This document shows, piece by piece, positions 38,831 through 49,242 of a stretch of 64,000 nt of DNA. This DNA is from Aradus depressus. Lineage: Eukaryota; Arthropoda; Insecta; Hemiptera; Aradidae. Made by a program: the position numbers and the translations under genes. Each line of letters begins with the position of its first letter. Position 1 is the first letter of the stretch. The stretch is from contig OY759221.1 in assembly GCA_963662175.1 (NCBI GenBank), positions 24,849,027 through 24,913,026 of the forward strand, in the 5' to 3' direction. Below the pieces are notes generated by a model, which worked only from the letters and a program-made list of their open reading frames with translations, did not search any database and was not told the DNA's origin.

Positions 38831-39255
38831 AGGATTTCAACACTTTTTTTATTCTTTCAAATTTAAACATGCAATAGATTTGAAAGGTTTGAAATATTTG
38901 TGTATAGCTCTAGTCTAGAATATTTGATAAAGCGATCCGGGATTGTGATCCAAAATGGCAGTGAGATCTTCATTGTCATATGAGGGTGTAAGCTAATCGG
39001 GTTCAACATAATGTAGGTCATATTGATAAAGATTAGAATGTGTTGGTTTTCATAGAAGTTCAAGGTAGAAAACATCATGGATCAGATTACTTGGAAGATC
39101 AAATTAATACGGATCCGGATTAATTTATCCACCATAGAGAAAGTTGAAGGTTTTCTTCTCATGGCGTAGTGGCTAAGCAGCTTCGCTATATGACTGGTTA
39201 TATTTTTTACTTTATTATACCATTTGTATAAGGAAGTGCGTAAATCCGTGATCCG
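38831..39255. other. unassigned DNA
   Basis: ATTATACCATTTGTATAAGG at about 39214 resembles the terminal string of Rep-F; otherwise nothing recognised. Confidence 0.4.
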
Positions 39256-39297
39256 TGATTATACCGATTACATAACTTCCCCTATGCTCCGTATGGC
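39256..39297 (-). mobile_element. Rep-A 5' tip
   Basis: CCGATTACATAACTTCCCCT then ATGCTCCGTATGGCT. Confidence 0.7.
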
Positions 39298-39600
39298 TCA
39301 TGGCCTGGTTTGAAGAGTACCTATTATCTCACTTTCTCCCGACTCGAGCTCCCTGTCCCGTCTTCCTGGAGGGCTGTGTTTAGTCCCGTGACAGAACAAT
39401 GACAGAGGTTAGATTGGAGGTACTTCACCCAGCCGTAAGTCCCTCTCGGATCTTCCTGGCTCATCTACCTCTTCAGTCCTCTTCAACCCAACACTTCCTC
39501 ACTTCTCTTTCCGATCATCATCCTTTCAAGCCTCCCTGTCCATGTTCACATTTCTCTCTCTTCTATTCCTACTCTAATTTCGCTGTTTAAGGTACAACGG
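39298..39600. other. GC-richer unassigned block
   Basis: A 63-codon plus frame (39399-39590) reads VRLEVLHPAVSPSRIFLAHL but belongs to no family I recognise. It runs into the pyrimidine tract. Confidence 0.3.
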
Positions 39601-40171
39601 ACTTATTTCTCTAGTTTTTCTTTATTTTTCTATAGTGTGTTTCTTAATTTTCTGCTCCTCTTTTATTTGCTTCTCTTTTTTGTACTTTTCTCTATATTTC
39701 AACTTCTTCGGTTACATCTTCTCTTCCGTGCGTCTTTTTCTGTTTCCTTTTAAATTCTTTTTCTCTTCTCCAAGTTCCTATTTTCCTCATTCTTCTCTTC
39801 TTCCTTTTTCCACTTCTCGTTAAATTGATTCTTTTCTTTTTCCTTTTCCTTCTCGATAAATTTCATCCTTGTATATTCCTCTCTATTTCTACTCCTCCTT
39901 AGGATATTTCTTTTTTTTTCCACTCCTCGTTGAGTTGCTTCTTCTCTTCTTCTTTTTCCACTCCTCTATTTTCCCTCCATTTATACTCCTCTTCTTTTCT
40001 TCCTTCTCCCATTACTCGTTAGGTTGCTTATTTTCTTCTTCCTTTTCCTTCTCTTCTTCTTTTTCCACTCCTCTATTTTCCCTCCATTTCTCTTTGATAG
40101 ATCTCATCTCTGTATATTTCTCTCCATTTCTACTCCTCTTTAGATTATTTCTTCTTTTCTTCCTTCTCGGA
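39601..40171 (+). repeat. long polypyrimidine (T/C) tract with internal tandem structure
   Basis: About 570 bp in which the plus strand is overwhelmingly T and C. Phrases such as TTTTTCCACTCCTC, ATTTTCCCTCCATTT and TACTCCTC recur at 39885-40140 in a decayed tandem. Frames of 60-120 codons rich in F and S are compositional. Confidence 0.85.
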
Positions 40172-40440
40172 AGAACGGCCGATAGAATGAATGTAACGAC
40201 ACGAAATTTTATGTGCATATCCAGAACCCCTTAACAACGACACCTTTCATTTTCAGCTAAATCGGCCAAAGAGATGGAGGAGATTAGAGGGGAGACGACA
40301 CATAATTTAGTATGAGGATTCAGAAGTCACTTTGTGACAACATTTGATATTTAGGTCGGTTGGTTTTGGAGGGAGAGCGAAAACACAGTTGATGAATTCA
40401 TGCCGGGGATGAACATTACTGATGATTCACCGACTATTTT
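40172..40440 (+). mobile_element. Rep-A, middle and 3' end
   Basis: GATAGAATGAATGTAACGAC, AAATCGGCCAAAGAG, ATAATTTAGTATGAGGATTC, GGGAGAGCGAAAACACAG and ACATTACTGATGATTCACCG. Confidence 0.85.
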
Positions 40441-40814
40441 TTATATTTATTTTATTTATTTATATTTATATTTCTTTAAATTTGTTGAACTGCCGTGCAG
40501 AAGTTCTGCACAAGGCCCTGTGTCACTCTCTGCAATTTAACTATCTAGACCTTATTTAAAATGACTAAACTCTTAACGTTAATGTCAACTCTAGATAAGA
40601 GGGTTGTAAATTGTTCTTAAAGTGTTTAATTAGCAAAGTTTTTTTTTTATTATTAATAATAAATTTTTTTTTACAACCTATGTCATGCCTCCTTTGTTAG
40701 TTCATTTGCATTGTTTGTATTTTATGGTTTGTTTACTTTTGGATTTAACATTGAGACATTTTTAATGAAAATTATTTGTTTTTCATTCACATAACAGTTA
40801 ATGGGTTAAAAAAA
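40441..40814. other. unassigned AT-rich DNA
   Basis: GCCGTGCAGAAGTTCTGCAC near 40492 includes a small palindrome (GTGCAGAAGTTCTGCAC). Nothing else recognised. Confidence 0.4.
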
Positions 40815-41312
40815 ATTTTCTTCGCCAGCTATACGAAGTATAGGGGAAGTTATGTAATGTAAGAAATTCGATGCGGAGTTTTCAACAGAATTTAATTTTT
40901 TTCGACCTTCTGATTCCAAAAATCAAAAAAAAAAAAAGACAGTCTGTGTTTATCTGTGAAGACAAATTTTCCGATAAAATGAAAGATTTGACACGAAATT
41001 TTATATTTAAATCCAAAACCCTCTAACGACGACAACTATTGTTTTTCAGCCAAATAGATCAATGAGAAGGAGGGGATTAGGGGGAGGCTTAACTTCAAAA
41101 ACTTTAATAACTGCCATTGTTGGAGGGGGGGGGGGGGGCAGAGAAGGGGGACTAGATCAAATATCCTAAGATGTAATGAAGTCACTAAGTAAGTCAATAA
41201 GTCAAATATTGGGTTTTGGGCGGTCGATTGACTTCGGAGGGAGAGCGAAAACTAAATTGAATTGATTAGTTCGTGCTGGGGAATACATAGCCGGTGATTC
41301 ACATAAGATTTT
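40815..41312 (+). mobile_element. Rep-A, near full length with intact 5' stem-loop
   Basis: GCCAGCTATACGAAGTATAG followed by GGGAAGTTATGTAATG is the clearest 5' hairpin in the window. The body includes a 14-G run near 41126. The 3' end is GTGCTGGGGAATACATAGCC with GGTGATTCAC. About 500 bp, one internal unit short of the longest copies. Confidence 0.92.
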
Positions 41313-41391
41313 TTATATATTTTATACATGAAATATATTTTTTATACAAAATGATCAAAATAACACGATTTTTTTTATTATATCAACCACT

Positions 41392-41415
41392 CCCCCCCCC
41401 CCCCCCCCCCCCCCC
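41392..41415. repeat. 24-base poly-C run
   Basis: Uninterrupted C. Confidence 0.95.
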
Positions 41416-41443
41416 TTAAAATGAATTTCAAACAGGCATTACT

Positions 41444-41600
41444 GGTGTCACCATATATATATTCATTGACAACCACATATCCCTACCTACCCTAATACAC
41501 TACATAGTAACATTTATCCCTCTAATAAATGTTACTATGTAGTGTATTAGGGTAGGTAGGGATATGTGGTTGTCAATGAATATATATATATGGTGACACC
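41444..41600. repeat. near-perfect 157-bp palindrome
   Basis: Left arm 41444-41517 (GGTGTCACCATATATATATT to AACATTTAT) and right arm 41525-41600 are inverse with only a 2-bp length difference in the AT stretch; loop of 7 bases. The outer GGTGTCACC is itself palindromic. No target duplication or relation to the FB families was found. Confidence 0.93.
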
Positions 41601-41661
41601 TGGATATAATAATCACTCTCAGGATTACGCTGTAGAATGGAACAAAAAAAATAGCTTATTC

Positions 41662-41772
41662 CAACACTTTCTTTTACCCAGTAATGCCAGTTATTTGGAA
41701 GCGATGGGACGGAGGGTGTGGGGGGAGGGAAGAAGAGTGATCTGTGAAAAGGTTGGTTGGTATAAAAAGCGC
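41662..41772 (+). mobile_element. Rep-H fragment
   Basis: ACTTTCTTTTACCCAGTAAT, GGGACGGAGGG, GAGTGATCTGTGAAAAGG and TTGGTTGGTATAAAAAG match the element at 53706-53806 in order. Confidence 0.6.
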
Positions 41773-42180
41773 ACTTCAGGTCTCAGGACTGCTTACCAAG
41801 AAAACAAAGATCCAGCTCTATAAAACCCTGGTCAGGCCGGTCCTGACTTATGTGGCAGAGACCTGGACGATGACCAGAGCGGGCAGACAAGAGAAGACTC
41901 GAGATACTGCGGAGGATCCTTGCTTCGACCCAGGAGAACGGCAGATTTAGAATCAAGAATAATGCCGAGGTCGCAGCGGAGTTTGCGAAGCCCAATAAGA
42001 CTTGAAGGCTGATATTGGAGGGAAACAGAGGACGAGGAAGACCCTGGAAGAGATGAATGGACAGCTGAAAAACTGTGGAACTCTGGAGAATTCTGGTTCT
42101 GGACAGGAATCTATGAGGAAAGCCTTTGGAGGATACTAAGGTTCCATCGGGGCTGTAGCGCGGAGGATGATGATGTTGGT
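41773..42180 (+). pseudogene. LINE ORF2 tail with GAT-repeat 3' end
   Basis: A frame reads GLLTKKTKIQLYKTLVRPVL, then TYVAETWTM, the conserved post-RT segment of RTE/CR1-like LINEs (normally YGAETWT). A GNRGRGRPWKR block follows, then a terminal GGCTGTAGCGC and GATGATGATG. Frameshifts occur near 41885 and later. The 3' end is the same as at 32445-32480, so both belong to one family. Confidence 0.75.
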
Positions 42181-42591
42181 ATAAGAAAGTACTGTTATGA
42201 CCACAGTGAACTACAATATAATAATGTTACATTTTTTAGACACATTCCCCCTTTCGAAATAGCGAATTCAAAATTGCTACGTACCGTGGTAACTTGAAGA
42301 AGCTCTGCCCAAGTTGTGTTATTAATATGTAAATAAATCCATGTTGGTACATGGAAGTGTAGACACATACACCTCAGGGCGTTAACTGATTTCTCATCCA
42401 TAATTACATGGTGTTCACGTCTCTCCTCAGAGTTCAGGCATTATGCGCTTCTGCACTCGCCATGTGTACCTTTCTTTATAGGTCAGACCGTGAAATTTAG
42501 CCCTGGTATGAACCCAATTGAGATAATTTCCGTAAAACATAACACAGTAATAAAAATATATACATCAAGGTATGATATGAATTTGATATTT
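42181..42591. other. unassigned DNA
   Basis: TTGGTATAAGAAAGTAC at about 42175 is a Rep-F/Rep-H terminal string. No gene recognised. Confidence 0.4.
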
Positions 42592-42820
42592 ATTGTGACT
42601 CATGCCCGGGAACTACGAGGTCAGGCCAGTACTACCAGAGCGCTCTTTCGTCGCTCTAGTGGACATGAGCCCCCCTACTACTAGGAGACCTAAATGTTGC
42701 CTATCCTAAATATTTTATTCGCCTATGGTAGGGGTCTTTGACGAGTACCTGACATCATACTGGCTCGAGACCATCCGAAGGATGGCGTGTTCAAGGTTTT
42801 TTCACCTCCCAGATGAAATT
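42592..42820 (-). mobile_element. SINE-1 3' two-thirds
   Basis: TGTGACTCATGCCCGGGAAC, AGCGCTCTTTCGTCGCTCTA, GGGGTCTTTGACGAGTACCT, CCGAAGGATGGCGTG. Confidence 0.88.
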
Positions 42821-42885
42821 ACTTGAGCTTTCATTATTATTGTGATACCGGAATTTCGTGTTTCGACCCACTAATTCCAAAAATG

Positions 42886-43429
42886 TGGGTTTACTGCCGA
42901 AACTCTGATACCCGTGGACAATGGCTAAATTGGGGTCAAACGGCTATTCCGGCTGCTGCAAGGGGGCAAATTTGAAAAAATCTATATTTTCGTTTTTTGG
43001 AACTACGAAGTTCATGACGAGTTTGTTCCTGATGGATGTTTTATGAACTCTGAACTCTACTGTGAACAGTTACAATGAATGTACGCGAAATTGTCACAGC
43101 GTTACCCAACTTTGGTTAACCGTAAAGGAGTTCTGTTCCAGCAAGATAACGCTCGGCTACACACTTCCCGTCGGACCAAAGAAAAGTTAAAGAGCTTCAT
43201 GGGATCAAACTTCTGCCACATCCACCATATAGTCAAGACCTCGCACTGTCAGATTATTGCTTGTTTCTTCACTTTCTTCCAGGGAAAAATTTTAATAACT
43301 CTGCAGAAGTCGAAATTGCAAGAGTTTTTCGACAGCCATCCCAAGTAATGGTACCAGTGTGAGGTCGAGCAACTTGCTCAAAGATGGCTAATGACAGTGG
43401 ATCACAATGGATTATATTTTGAATATTAA
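42886..43429 (+). pseudogene. mariner transposase, catalytic half, inactivated
   Basis: IFVFWNYEVHDEFVPDGCFM followed by a stop, then MYAKLSQRYPTLVNRKGVLF and QQDNARLHTSRRTKEKLKSF (second catalytic Asp kept). The next segment (GIKLLPHPPYSQDLALSDYC) is in another frame, and WYQCEVEQLAQRW, LMTVDHNGLYFEY returns to the first. The first catalytic Asp, expected in the WxD position, is Asn here. At least two frameshifts and one stop are present. The N-terminal DNA-binding half is missing. It is a different mariner lineage from 8699-9221. Confidence 0.88.
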
Positions 43430-43860
43430 CCTTATTTTATATTAACGAAATAATAATATTAATTTTTTTTATACACCCTATTATATTCATAGATGACACT
43501 GATTGAATAAATAAAACAGTGGAAAGACAACATGTTTTCTTACTATGAGTATTACATTTCACTGAAATATGAATGGAATTTCTAAAAGGGATTGTCTCCG
43601 TGGGAATGCCCTTTTCATTCTGGGAGTGGTCCTCAACTCCTGTTTCCATTCTGTTTTATTTGTCGACCCAGACCTATGTAAACAAGTTTCTCACTTCACT
43701 TATGGCAACTGAATAAATTATATGCGGGCCTTCTACGTCCTCAACATCCATCATATTATTCTCAATATGTTTCTACATTTACACAACTGGAAATTTATCT
43801 TGCCTAGTAATTATTTATAAAGGTAAACTTTGATTAGTAGATAAATAGATCATGTTGAAC
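43430..43860. other. unassigned AT-rich DNA
   Basis: TTTATACACCCTATTATATT near 43468 could be the 3' end of the mariner, but no matching 5' end was found. Confidence 0.35.
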
Positions 43861-43901
43861 GGGAGGGGGGGAGGGGGGGGGGGGGGGAGAGAGAGAGAGA
43901 G
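43861..43901. repeat. poly-G followed by GA repeat
   Basis: GGGAGGGGGGGAGG, about 15 G, then seven GA units. Confidence 0.9.
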
Positions 43902-44019
43902 ATTGATTGTGGAGGCCTCTATCAAAAAACGTGTGCTAGCTTTTTAGCTGTTGATCAGTTTTTCATAAAATTTTATATGTAACATACTTATAAATCCAGT
44001 TCGAAAATATGCTATGAGA

Positions 44020-44106
44020 CATTTTAAAAGTTAGAACGGGAGAGGGGGTTATAGGGGACTCAGAACATTTAAAAGTTAGAACGGGAGAATGGGTTATAGA
44101 GGGCAC
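44020..44106 (+). repeat. 45-bp tandem duplication
   Basis: AAAAGTTAGAACGGGAGA occurs at 44026 and 44071 with RGGGGTTATAGRGG following each. Confidence 0.88.
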
Positions 44107-44117
44107 ATCTAAAAAAA

Positions 44118-44242
44118 TGTCGGTAAATCACTAGCAATGTACTTCCCCAGCACGAATTAATCATTTAAGTTTCTGCTCTCCTTTCAAAGCCAATCGATCA
44201 TAGGGGCTTCTGAATCATCATACTAACGTTACTGTCAATTTC
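44118..44242 (-). mobile_element. Rep-A 3' part
   Basis: AATCACTAGCAATGTACTTC, CCCAGCACGAATTAATCATT, GGGGCTTCTGAATCATCATA. Confidence 0.85.
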
Positions 44243-44406
44243 TTGGTATGATTTTGTATTATTCTTATTTTCAATAAAAACAATTCTATTATATTATATT
44301 CTCTTCTATTAACATTTCTGTCAATACATTCATTATTATTATTACGGATTTTGAATTTATCAATGAATCAGTATTTGTATTATTCTTATTTTCAATGAAA
44401 ACATTT

Positions 44407-44552
44407 ATGTAGAAGGAATTCGAGGTTCTGTCGTATAGAAGAAAATTCAAAATTTGGTCAACGTTTCGAAAACTATTTATTTCCTTCTTCAGGGTTTTAT
44501 TAAATAGTTTTCGAAGCGTTGACCAAATTTTGAATCGAAATCCTTCTACATT
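44407..44552 (-). mobile_element. FB-4 foldback with a partial hammerhead-like core
   Basis: Arms ATGTAGAAGGAATTCGA (44407) and TCGAAATCCTTCTACAT (ending 44552), plus inner inverted GGTCAACGTTTCGAAAACTA / ATAGTTTTCGAAGCGTTGACC. The minus strand reads CTGAAGA, A, GGAAA...TTTTC, GAA, ACGT, T, GACC. Stem II and the core are present, but the 5' strand of stem I is not complementary in this copy. A string GTATTATTCTTATTTTCAAT is duplicated upstream near 44254 and 44374. Confidence 0.55.
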
Positions 44553-44599
44553 GAAAAGACACTGTCGACTCTATTAATCATTCTCAAAACCTGAGTGTT

Positions 44600-44900
44600 G
44601 TTATGTTACCCGAGTTGGAAAGTGATTTCGGGGTTGTGTGCTCGACGGGTTGGGGCTCTGGTGGGTCGCGGCTGGTTCGGTGCCTTCTCTCCTCTGCTAT
44701 GTGGTCTTCTGGCGGCCGGGTCTGCTCGCTGCTCGCCTTCATGATTATGCATGGCCCCATTCTTCTTCGGGGGCATTGCGCGTCCATATCTTTCTTTGCA
44801 AAATTATTGCTACAAATTTTACTTTGAATTAATTTCAGCTACTTCATATAATTGTTTTCTGTAGTTGCTTTGTCCTTAAACCAATGTGACTGTAAAAATT
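44600..44900. other. GC-rich block of unknown origin
   Basis: 44626-44790 is strongly GC-rich against its surroundings, then turns AT-rich. Frames of about 65-75 codons on both strands have no domain. Possibly an old retroposon 3' UTR. Confidence 0.25.
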
Positions 44901-44974
44901 TCAATATCATCATCGTGGTAGCTGGCCGATATGTCTCAGCATAAGGTCATAATTCGTAAAAAAAAAATCTCATC

Positions 44975-45105
44975 TCTCACTTTCCCATCTTTATGAGGTA
45001 TAAAGGAAGTTATGTAATCTGTTAAAAATTCGATGCGGAGTTTTCAACGGAATTTCATGTTTTCCGACCACTAAATTCGAAATAGGGGAAAAAAAGGCTT
45101 TTGAT
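44975..45105 (+). mobile_element. Rep-A 5' fragment
   Basis: CACTTTCCCATCTTTATGAG, AAGGAAGTTATGTAATCTG, AATTCGATGCGGAGTTTTCA and ATGTTTTCCGACC. Confidence 0.8.
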
Positions 45106-45354
45106 ATAAGTGCACCGTGATGAGATGTCAGGATCGACTCGACAGAGAGATAAGTTATGTCAACAGACAGATATGAGAACTACCATGTGTTTACTCTGAC
45201 AGATTACTTGAACCATTTCATCTGGTTCCGATATTTCCAAAATACTAATACATTCTGTCTATTGACCTTCGTATTTGTTTACTTTTGAGTGTTTACGAAA
45301 CGTTTTTCTATTTTTGTACCCCCAAAAAGAGAATATTAACTCAATTTATTTTTT

Positions 45355-46160
45355 TTACTTTCTTAGCTAAACGAAGTGTATGAGAAGTTACGTATTCGGT
45401 AAAAAAATTCATGTTTTCTGACCTCCGATTCCAAAAATGAAAAAAAAAAAGTCTGTGAATGTGAACACGATAACTCCCGATAGAGTGAACGTACCGACAC
45501 GAAATTTTATATGTGTATCCAAAACCCTTTAAGAATGGTAGCTATTGATTTTCAGGCAAATCGGTCTAAGGGAATGGCGGATTAGAGGGAAGGCTTAACA
45601 CAAAAACTCTAATAACTGCCGTTCGTGATGAATACATTGAGAGGAAATTCCATATGTAAAACTCTAAAATCCTAATAATTGCAAATGTAATGAATGTATC
45701 GACATGAAATTTTCTATTTAAATTGAAACCCCTATATGAGGGCGCCGGTAGCTCAGAGACAGCTTGCTTGCCTTCTGACCTCAAGATCGCGGGTTCGATA
45801 CCTGGCCGAGGCCCTTAGTTTATTTTATCTGGAAGATAAAATAAACTTATCTTCCAGATAAAATAAACTTAAGCACGCCGTCCTTCGGATGGCACGTTAA
45901 GCGACGGTCCCGAGCCTGTGCGATGTTAGGTACTCATTAAAGACCCATGTCTTGGGTGAATAAAAATTTAGGGTAAGCAAAATTCAGGACTCCCACAGTA
46001 GAGTCGGGCTCATGTCCACCAGAGTGACGAAAGGACGCTCTGGTAGTAGGCGATATGACCTCGTAGTTAAAACCCGGGCATGAGTCCTTAATAACTAACT
46101 AACAAACCCATATATCGATGGCACCTATTAATTTTCCGCGAAACAATGTGAGTCAAATAT
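45355..46160 (+). mobile_element. Rep-A split by SINE-1
   Basis: 5' part 45355-45738 with CGATAACTCCCGATAGAGTG, AAATCGGTCTAAGGG and two internal units. It resumes at about 46107 with CCCATATATCGATGGCACCT and ATTAATTTTCCGCG, then fades. DNA at 45106-45354 between this and the preceding Rep-A fragment is unassigned. Confidence 0.85.
45739..46106 (+). mobile_element. SINE-1, full length, nested, with internal inverted duplication
   Basis: GGCGCCGGTAGCTCAGAGAC head, B box GGGTTCGATACC, AACTA-type tail (TTAATAACTAACTAAC). TTTATTTTATCTGGAAGATA and the following AAATAAACTTATCTTCCAGA create a palindromic duplication at about 45819-45865 not seen in other copies. AACCCNTATAT flanks both sides as a likely target duplication. 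Confidence 0.92.
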
Positions 46161-46964
46161 AGATAGATATAGGAAATAGAGACTAATCATATATAAATTT
46201 TCATTTGATCAAAGGCTGAATATATTTAAAATGTATTTCAGTTCTTGTTTTGATATTCTGCAATGGAATTAATTCTGATACGAGTTGTGAATGATCTGTT
46301 GGGGGACTTGTTCAATCTTGGTTACATAAACACTGCCCTGGATCTCCTAATGTGAACATGTTTGTTTATATTTAAACAGTACTTTACATGAGTGGAACCA
46401 GATCCATAATTACATCTTCCTCAATCATCAGCCATTCATTCACAAGCAAATGACAAAGCTGTTTCGTGTAGCACATAGTTTTTTTTTTTAGTGCCTGACA
46501 ATTTCCCCCTGTCCCTGTACTCAAGATGAACAATGATCGTACCATTATTTTAAAGCACGTTTGCTCTAAGTAGGGCACCCAGTACTTTCAAATTTGTTAA
46601 AAAAAAGTGGGGTGGGGGGCGGAGGGGGTAACTTCTGCCTACTTATTTATCATTTTACGCCAGACTTTTTGAAACAAAAAATTGGACAAAAATATATTTC
46701 GATGCTACTATTTGTCACTTTCACCTGGCATTCCACTCATTTATAACCGATATTTTTTTAAACACAGTTTGCTATAATGTTTATGATATCAAGGCAATTT
46801 CCAGGACATTTTAGAAAAAACTGCAATCTTCTAGTTCAAATGCTTCGGCTTGTAGTCTTCTAGACGTTTATAAAGACACGGCTCCCCTATAAGGGTTCCT
46901 GTCTTCGATCTTTGACCTGGATAGATATAATGAACGTATCCATGCATCTCTCGAAGTCTACCTA
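46161..46964. other. unassigned AT-rich DNA
   Basis: A G-rich patch at 46609-46630 and a 64-codon minus frame (46384-46578) without recognisable features. Confidence 0.4.
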
Positions 46965-47640
46965 ATCTCGAAGCCCCCCAAACCTCCCGAAACCTCAAAA
47001 AGCTCCTTTAGCCTCTAACCTTCCAAACTTCCTAAAGCCTCATAATTCTCCCTAAACTCCCGAAGCCTCCAGAGCCCCCAAACCTCCCGCGGCCTCCAGA
47101 GCCCCCAAACCTCCCGAAGCTTCCAGAGCTCTCAAACCTCTCGAGCTCTCCAAACCTCCCAAAGCTTTTCAAACTTCCCAAAGCCTCATAATTCTCCCCA
47201 ACCTCCCGAAGCCTCCATAGCCCCCAAACCTCCCCAAGTCCCCCAAACCACCCGAAGCCCCTCATACCTCCCGAGCCCTCCAAACCTCTCGAGCTCCCCA
47301 AACCTCCCAAAGCTTTTCAAACTTCCCAAAGCCTCATAATTCTCCCCAACCTCCCGAAGCATCCAGAGCCCCCAAACCTCCCGAAGCCTCTATAGCCCCC
47401 AAACCTCCCCAAGTCCCCCAAACCACCCGAAGCCCCTCATACCTCCCGAGCCCTCCAAACCTATCGAGCTCCCCGAACCTCCCAAAGCTTTTCAAACTTC
47501 CCAAAGCCTCATAATTCTCCCCAACCTCCCGAAGCCTCCAGAGCCCCCAAACCTCCCCAAGCCCCCCAAACCACCCGAAGCCCCTCATACCTCCCGAGCC
47601 CTCCAAACCTCTCGAGCTCCCCAAGACCCTCGAAGGTCCC
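46965..47640 (-). repeat. C-rich minisatellite with higher-order repeats
   Basis: Short variants of AACCTCCCGAAGCCTCC (about 17-18 bp) fill about 675 bp. They are arranged in larger blocks marked by CCTCATAATTCTCC at 47041, 47187, 47335 and 47510, i.e. 146, 148 and 175 bp apart. The plus strand is C-rich and nearly free of G runs. On the minus strand it stays open as Gly-rich frames (47032-47310 and 47334-47624) sharing GGLGEVWGLWRLREVGENYE, which follows from the repeat. Confidence 0.93.
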
Positions 47641-48416
47641 GACCCCTGGATTTATGTCGAGTGGTTGTGCCTGGAGCTGGAACCTTGTCCTTGTGCCTTC
47701 CTCTGACCTTTACGAACAGCGCCCTCACCTGTCTAACCGGTCCTCCCCTCCACCACATCTCACACTCTCCCCTTTCTTTCTGTTAAACCACTACTACTTT
47801 TTTTCTTATTTCTTTAGGTGTATTCCTAATTTCACTCTTCATAAACTGAAGAACTGTCTCCGCTCAACTGGAACCTACGTAAATGTTTCTTTTTATTTGA
47901 TAGAACAGAGGGTCAGCTTGTGAGTTGTTGTGTCAACTTTCAATATAGTGTTCCTCCTCCAGGTCCTATAGTGACACAAGTACGGTCCCGGAGCCTATAG
48001 TCCCTTAGGAGTTGGATCAGTATAGTAGGCTTCTCAGCGGGTCACCTCCAGACCGCAGCATATGATCAATCCTTAATCTGCCAAAAATGATCTCTACTTT
48101 CTGTGAGTGGGGTGCACGGAGATGATCTCTTAGGCACGTATTCGCAGATTCATCAGCCAGCATGCTGGCATGGGTTCCGGATGTTGCCTGGAATGCACAA
48201 GATATTCAACGTTCTCTCCTCCAACTTCTTAGGGAACCTTAGCATACTACCTTAGGCACTTAGGGAATGTTAGCATACTACCAATCCTTACATTATATAC
48301 ACTCCAAGGGCTTATACAAGATAGCGAATAATTCTGGCGCCTCACGCTGGCATAGGTAGGAACGCTCAATTCTCCTGTAACTCCCTATACCCTGCTAACT
48401 AACTTCAGTGTAAAAA
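47641..48416. other. unassigned, partly GC-rich DNA
   Basis: A plus frame at 47654-47923 (89 codons, SSGCAWSWNLVLVPSSDLYE) has no known domain. TTAGCATACTACC is duplicated near 48241 and 48267. Confidence 0.3.
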
Positions 48417-48523
48417 AAACCTTGTGCAGTCCTTCGGGTTGGACGTTAACCGATGATCCCGAGCCGATCTGATGTCAGTTAAAGGCGAAAACTCCCCTAA
48501 ACGTAGGATACATTTTCTGGCTA
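48417..48523 (+). mobile_element. SINE-1 body, very old
   Basis: AACCTTGTGCAGTCCTTCGG, TTGGACGTTAACCGATGATC, CCGAGCCGATCTGATGTCAG. Confidence 0.65.
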
Positions 48524-49129
48524 CCTAGAATTCTGAAAAATGCTTTGAAACAAGAAACGATATGTAAAATGTGAAATGTTATTGGTTGGTTGGTTATTTT
48601 GGGCGAACAACTACTTCGGTTATTATCGCCCTATCTTGTTACATTCCTTGCACTAACTAAGCCAGCGAACTCTTGATGCAGATGACAGGAACAGACATGA
48701 ACGGATCCCACAGGGGGCCACGGGGCCCAGGGAAGGCCAAGCACAGGACCAAGGGCAACCAACGAACAGGCAGGCCGGACCGGGGGACAAAGACAACGGC
48801 ACCGCCGGGCCACTCACTCAAGTATATGAAGCATTTAGCTTAATCGTGAAGTTAATGGGACTTGAGGACGATGTTATTAATATTGTTGTGAAAAATAGTT
48901 TTTGTTATCAGATAGCAAAAATAGTACAAAAAAAGGTTTAAATAAAAAAACGCTAGTAGTCATTTTGTAAATAGCTTCGCCCTGAAGAGAATGACATCTT
49001 GTGCGTTCACGTATGTTCATTAGATTCGTCGACATCGTTTGCAGAACATTTAACAATGGGAAAGGTAGAATTCCTGTAACCGGGCTTTAGGCCTCCGTCC
49101 CGCTCAATTATAATAATACATTTATCCTA
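48524..49129. other. unassigned DNA with a GC-rich patch
   Basis: 48640-48820 is GC-rich (GGGGCCCAGGGAAGG, ACCGCCGGGCCACTC). It has no convincing frame and could be part of a retroposon. Confidence 0.3.
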
Positions 49130-49242
49130 CCCTACGTAACTAAACAGATTTCCATAGGAGCGTCAGACTGTTATCCGCCAAAGCGACAAAAGAGCGCCCT
49201 GGTGGTAGGCGATATGACCCAATATATACCAAGGCATGAGTC
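49130..49242 (+). mobile_element. SINE-1 3' part, old
   Basis: GCGACAAAAGAGCGCCCTGG, TGGTAGGCGATATGACC, AAGGCATGAGTCAC. Confidence 0.75.

Noticed and set aside
40012..40218. Lys/Glu-rich coiled-coil frame on the minus strand
   Set aside because: Purine strand of the polypyrimidine tract; composition alone explains it.
47032..47624. Glycine-rich secreted or silk-like protein gene on the minus strand
   Set aside because: The frames follow from a C-rich minisatellite, lack a signal peptide or flanking exon and break at unit-length changes.
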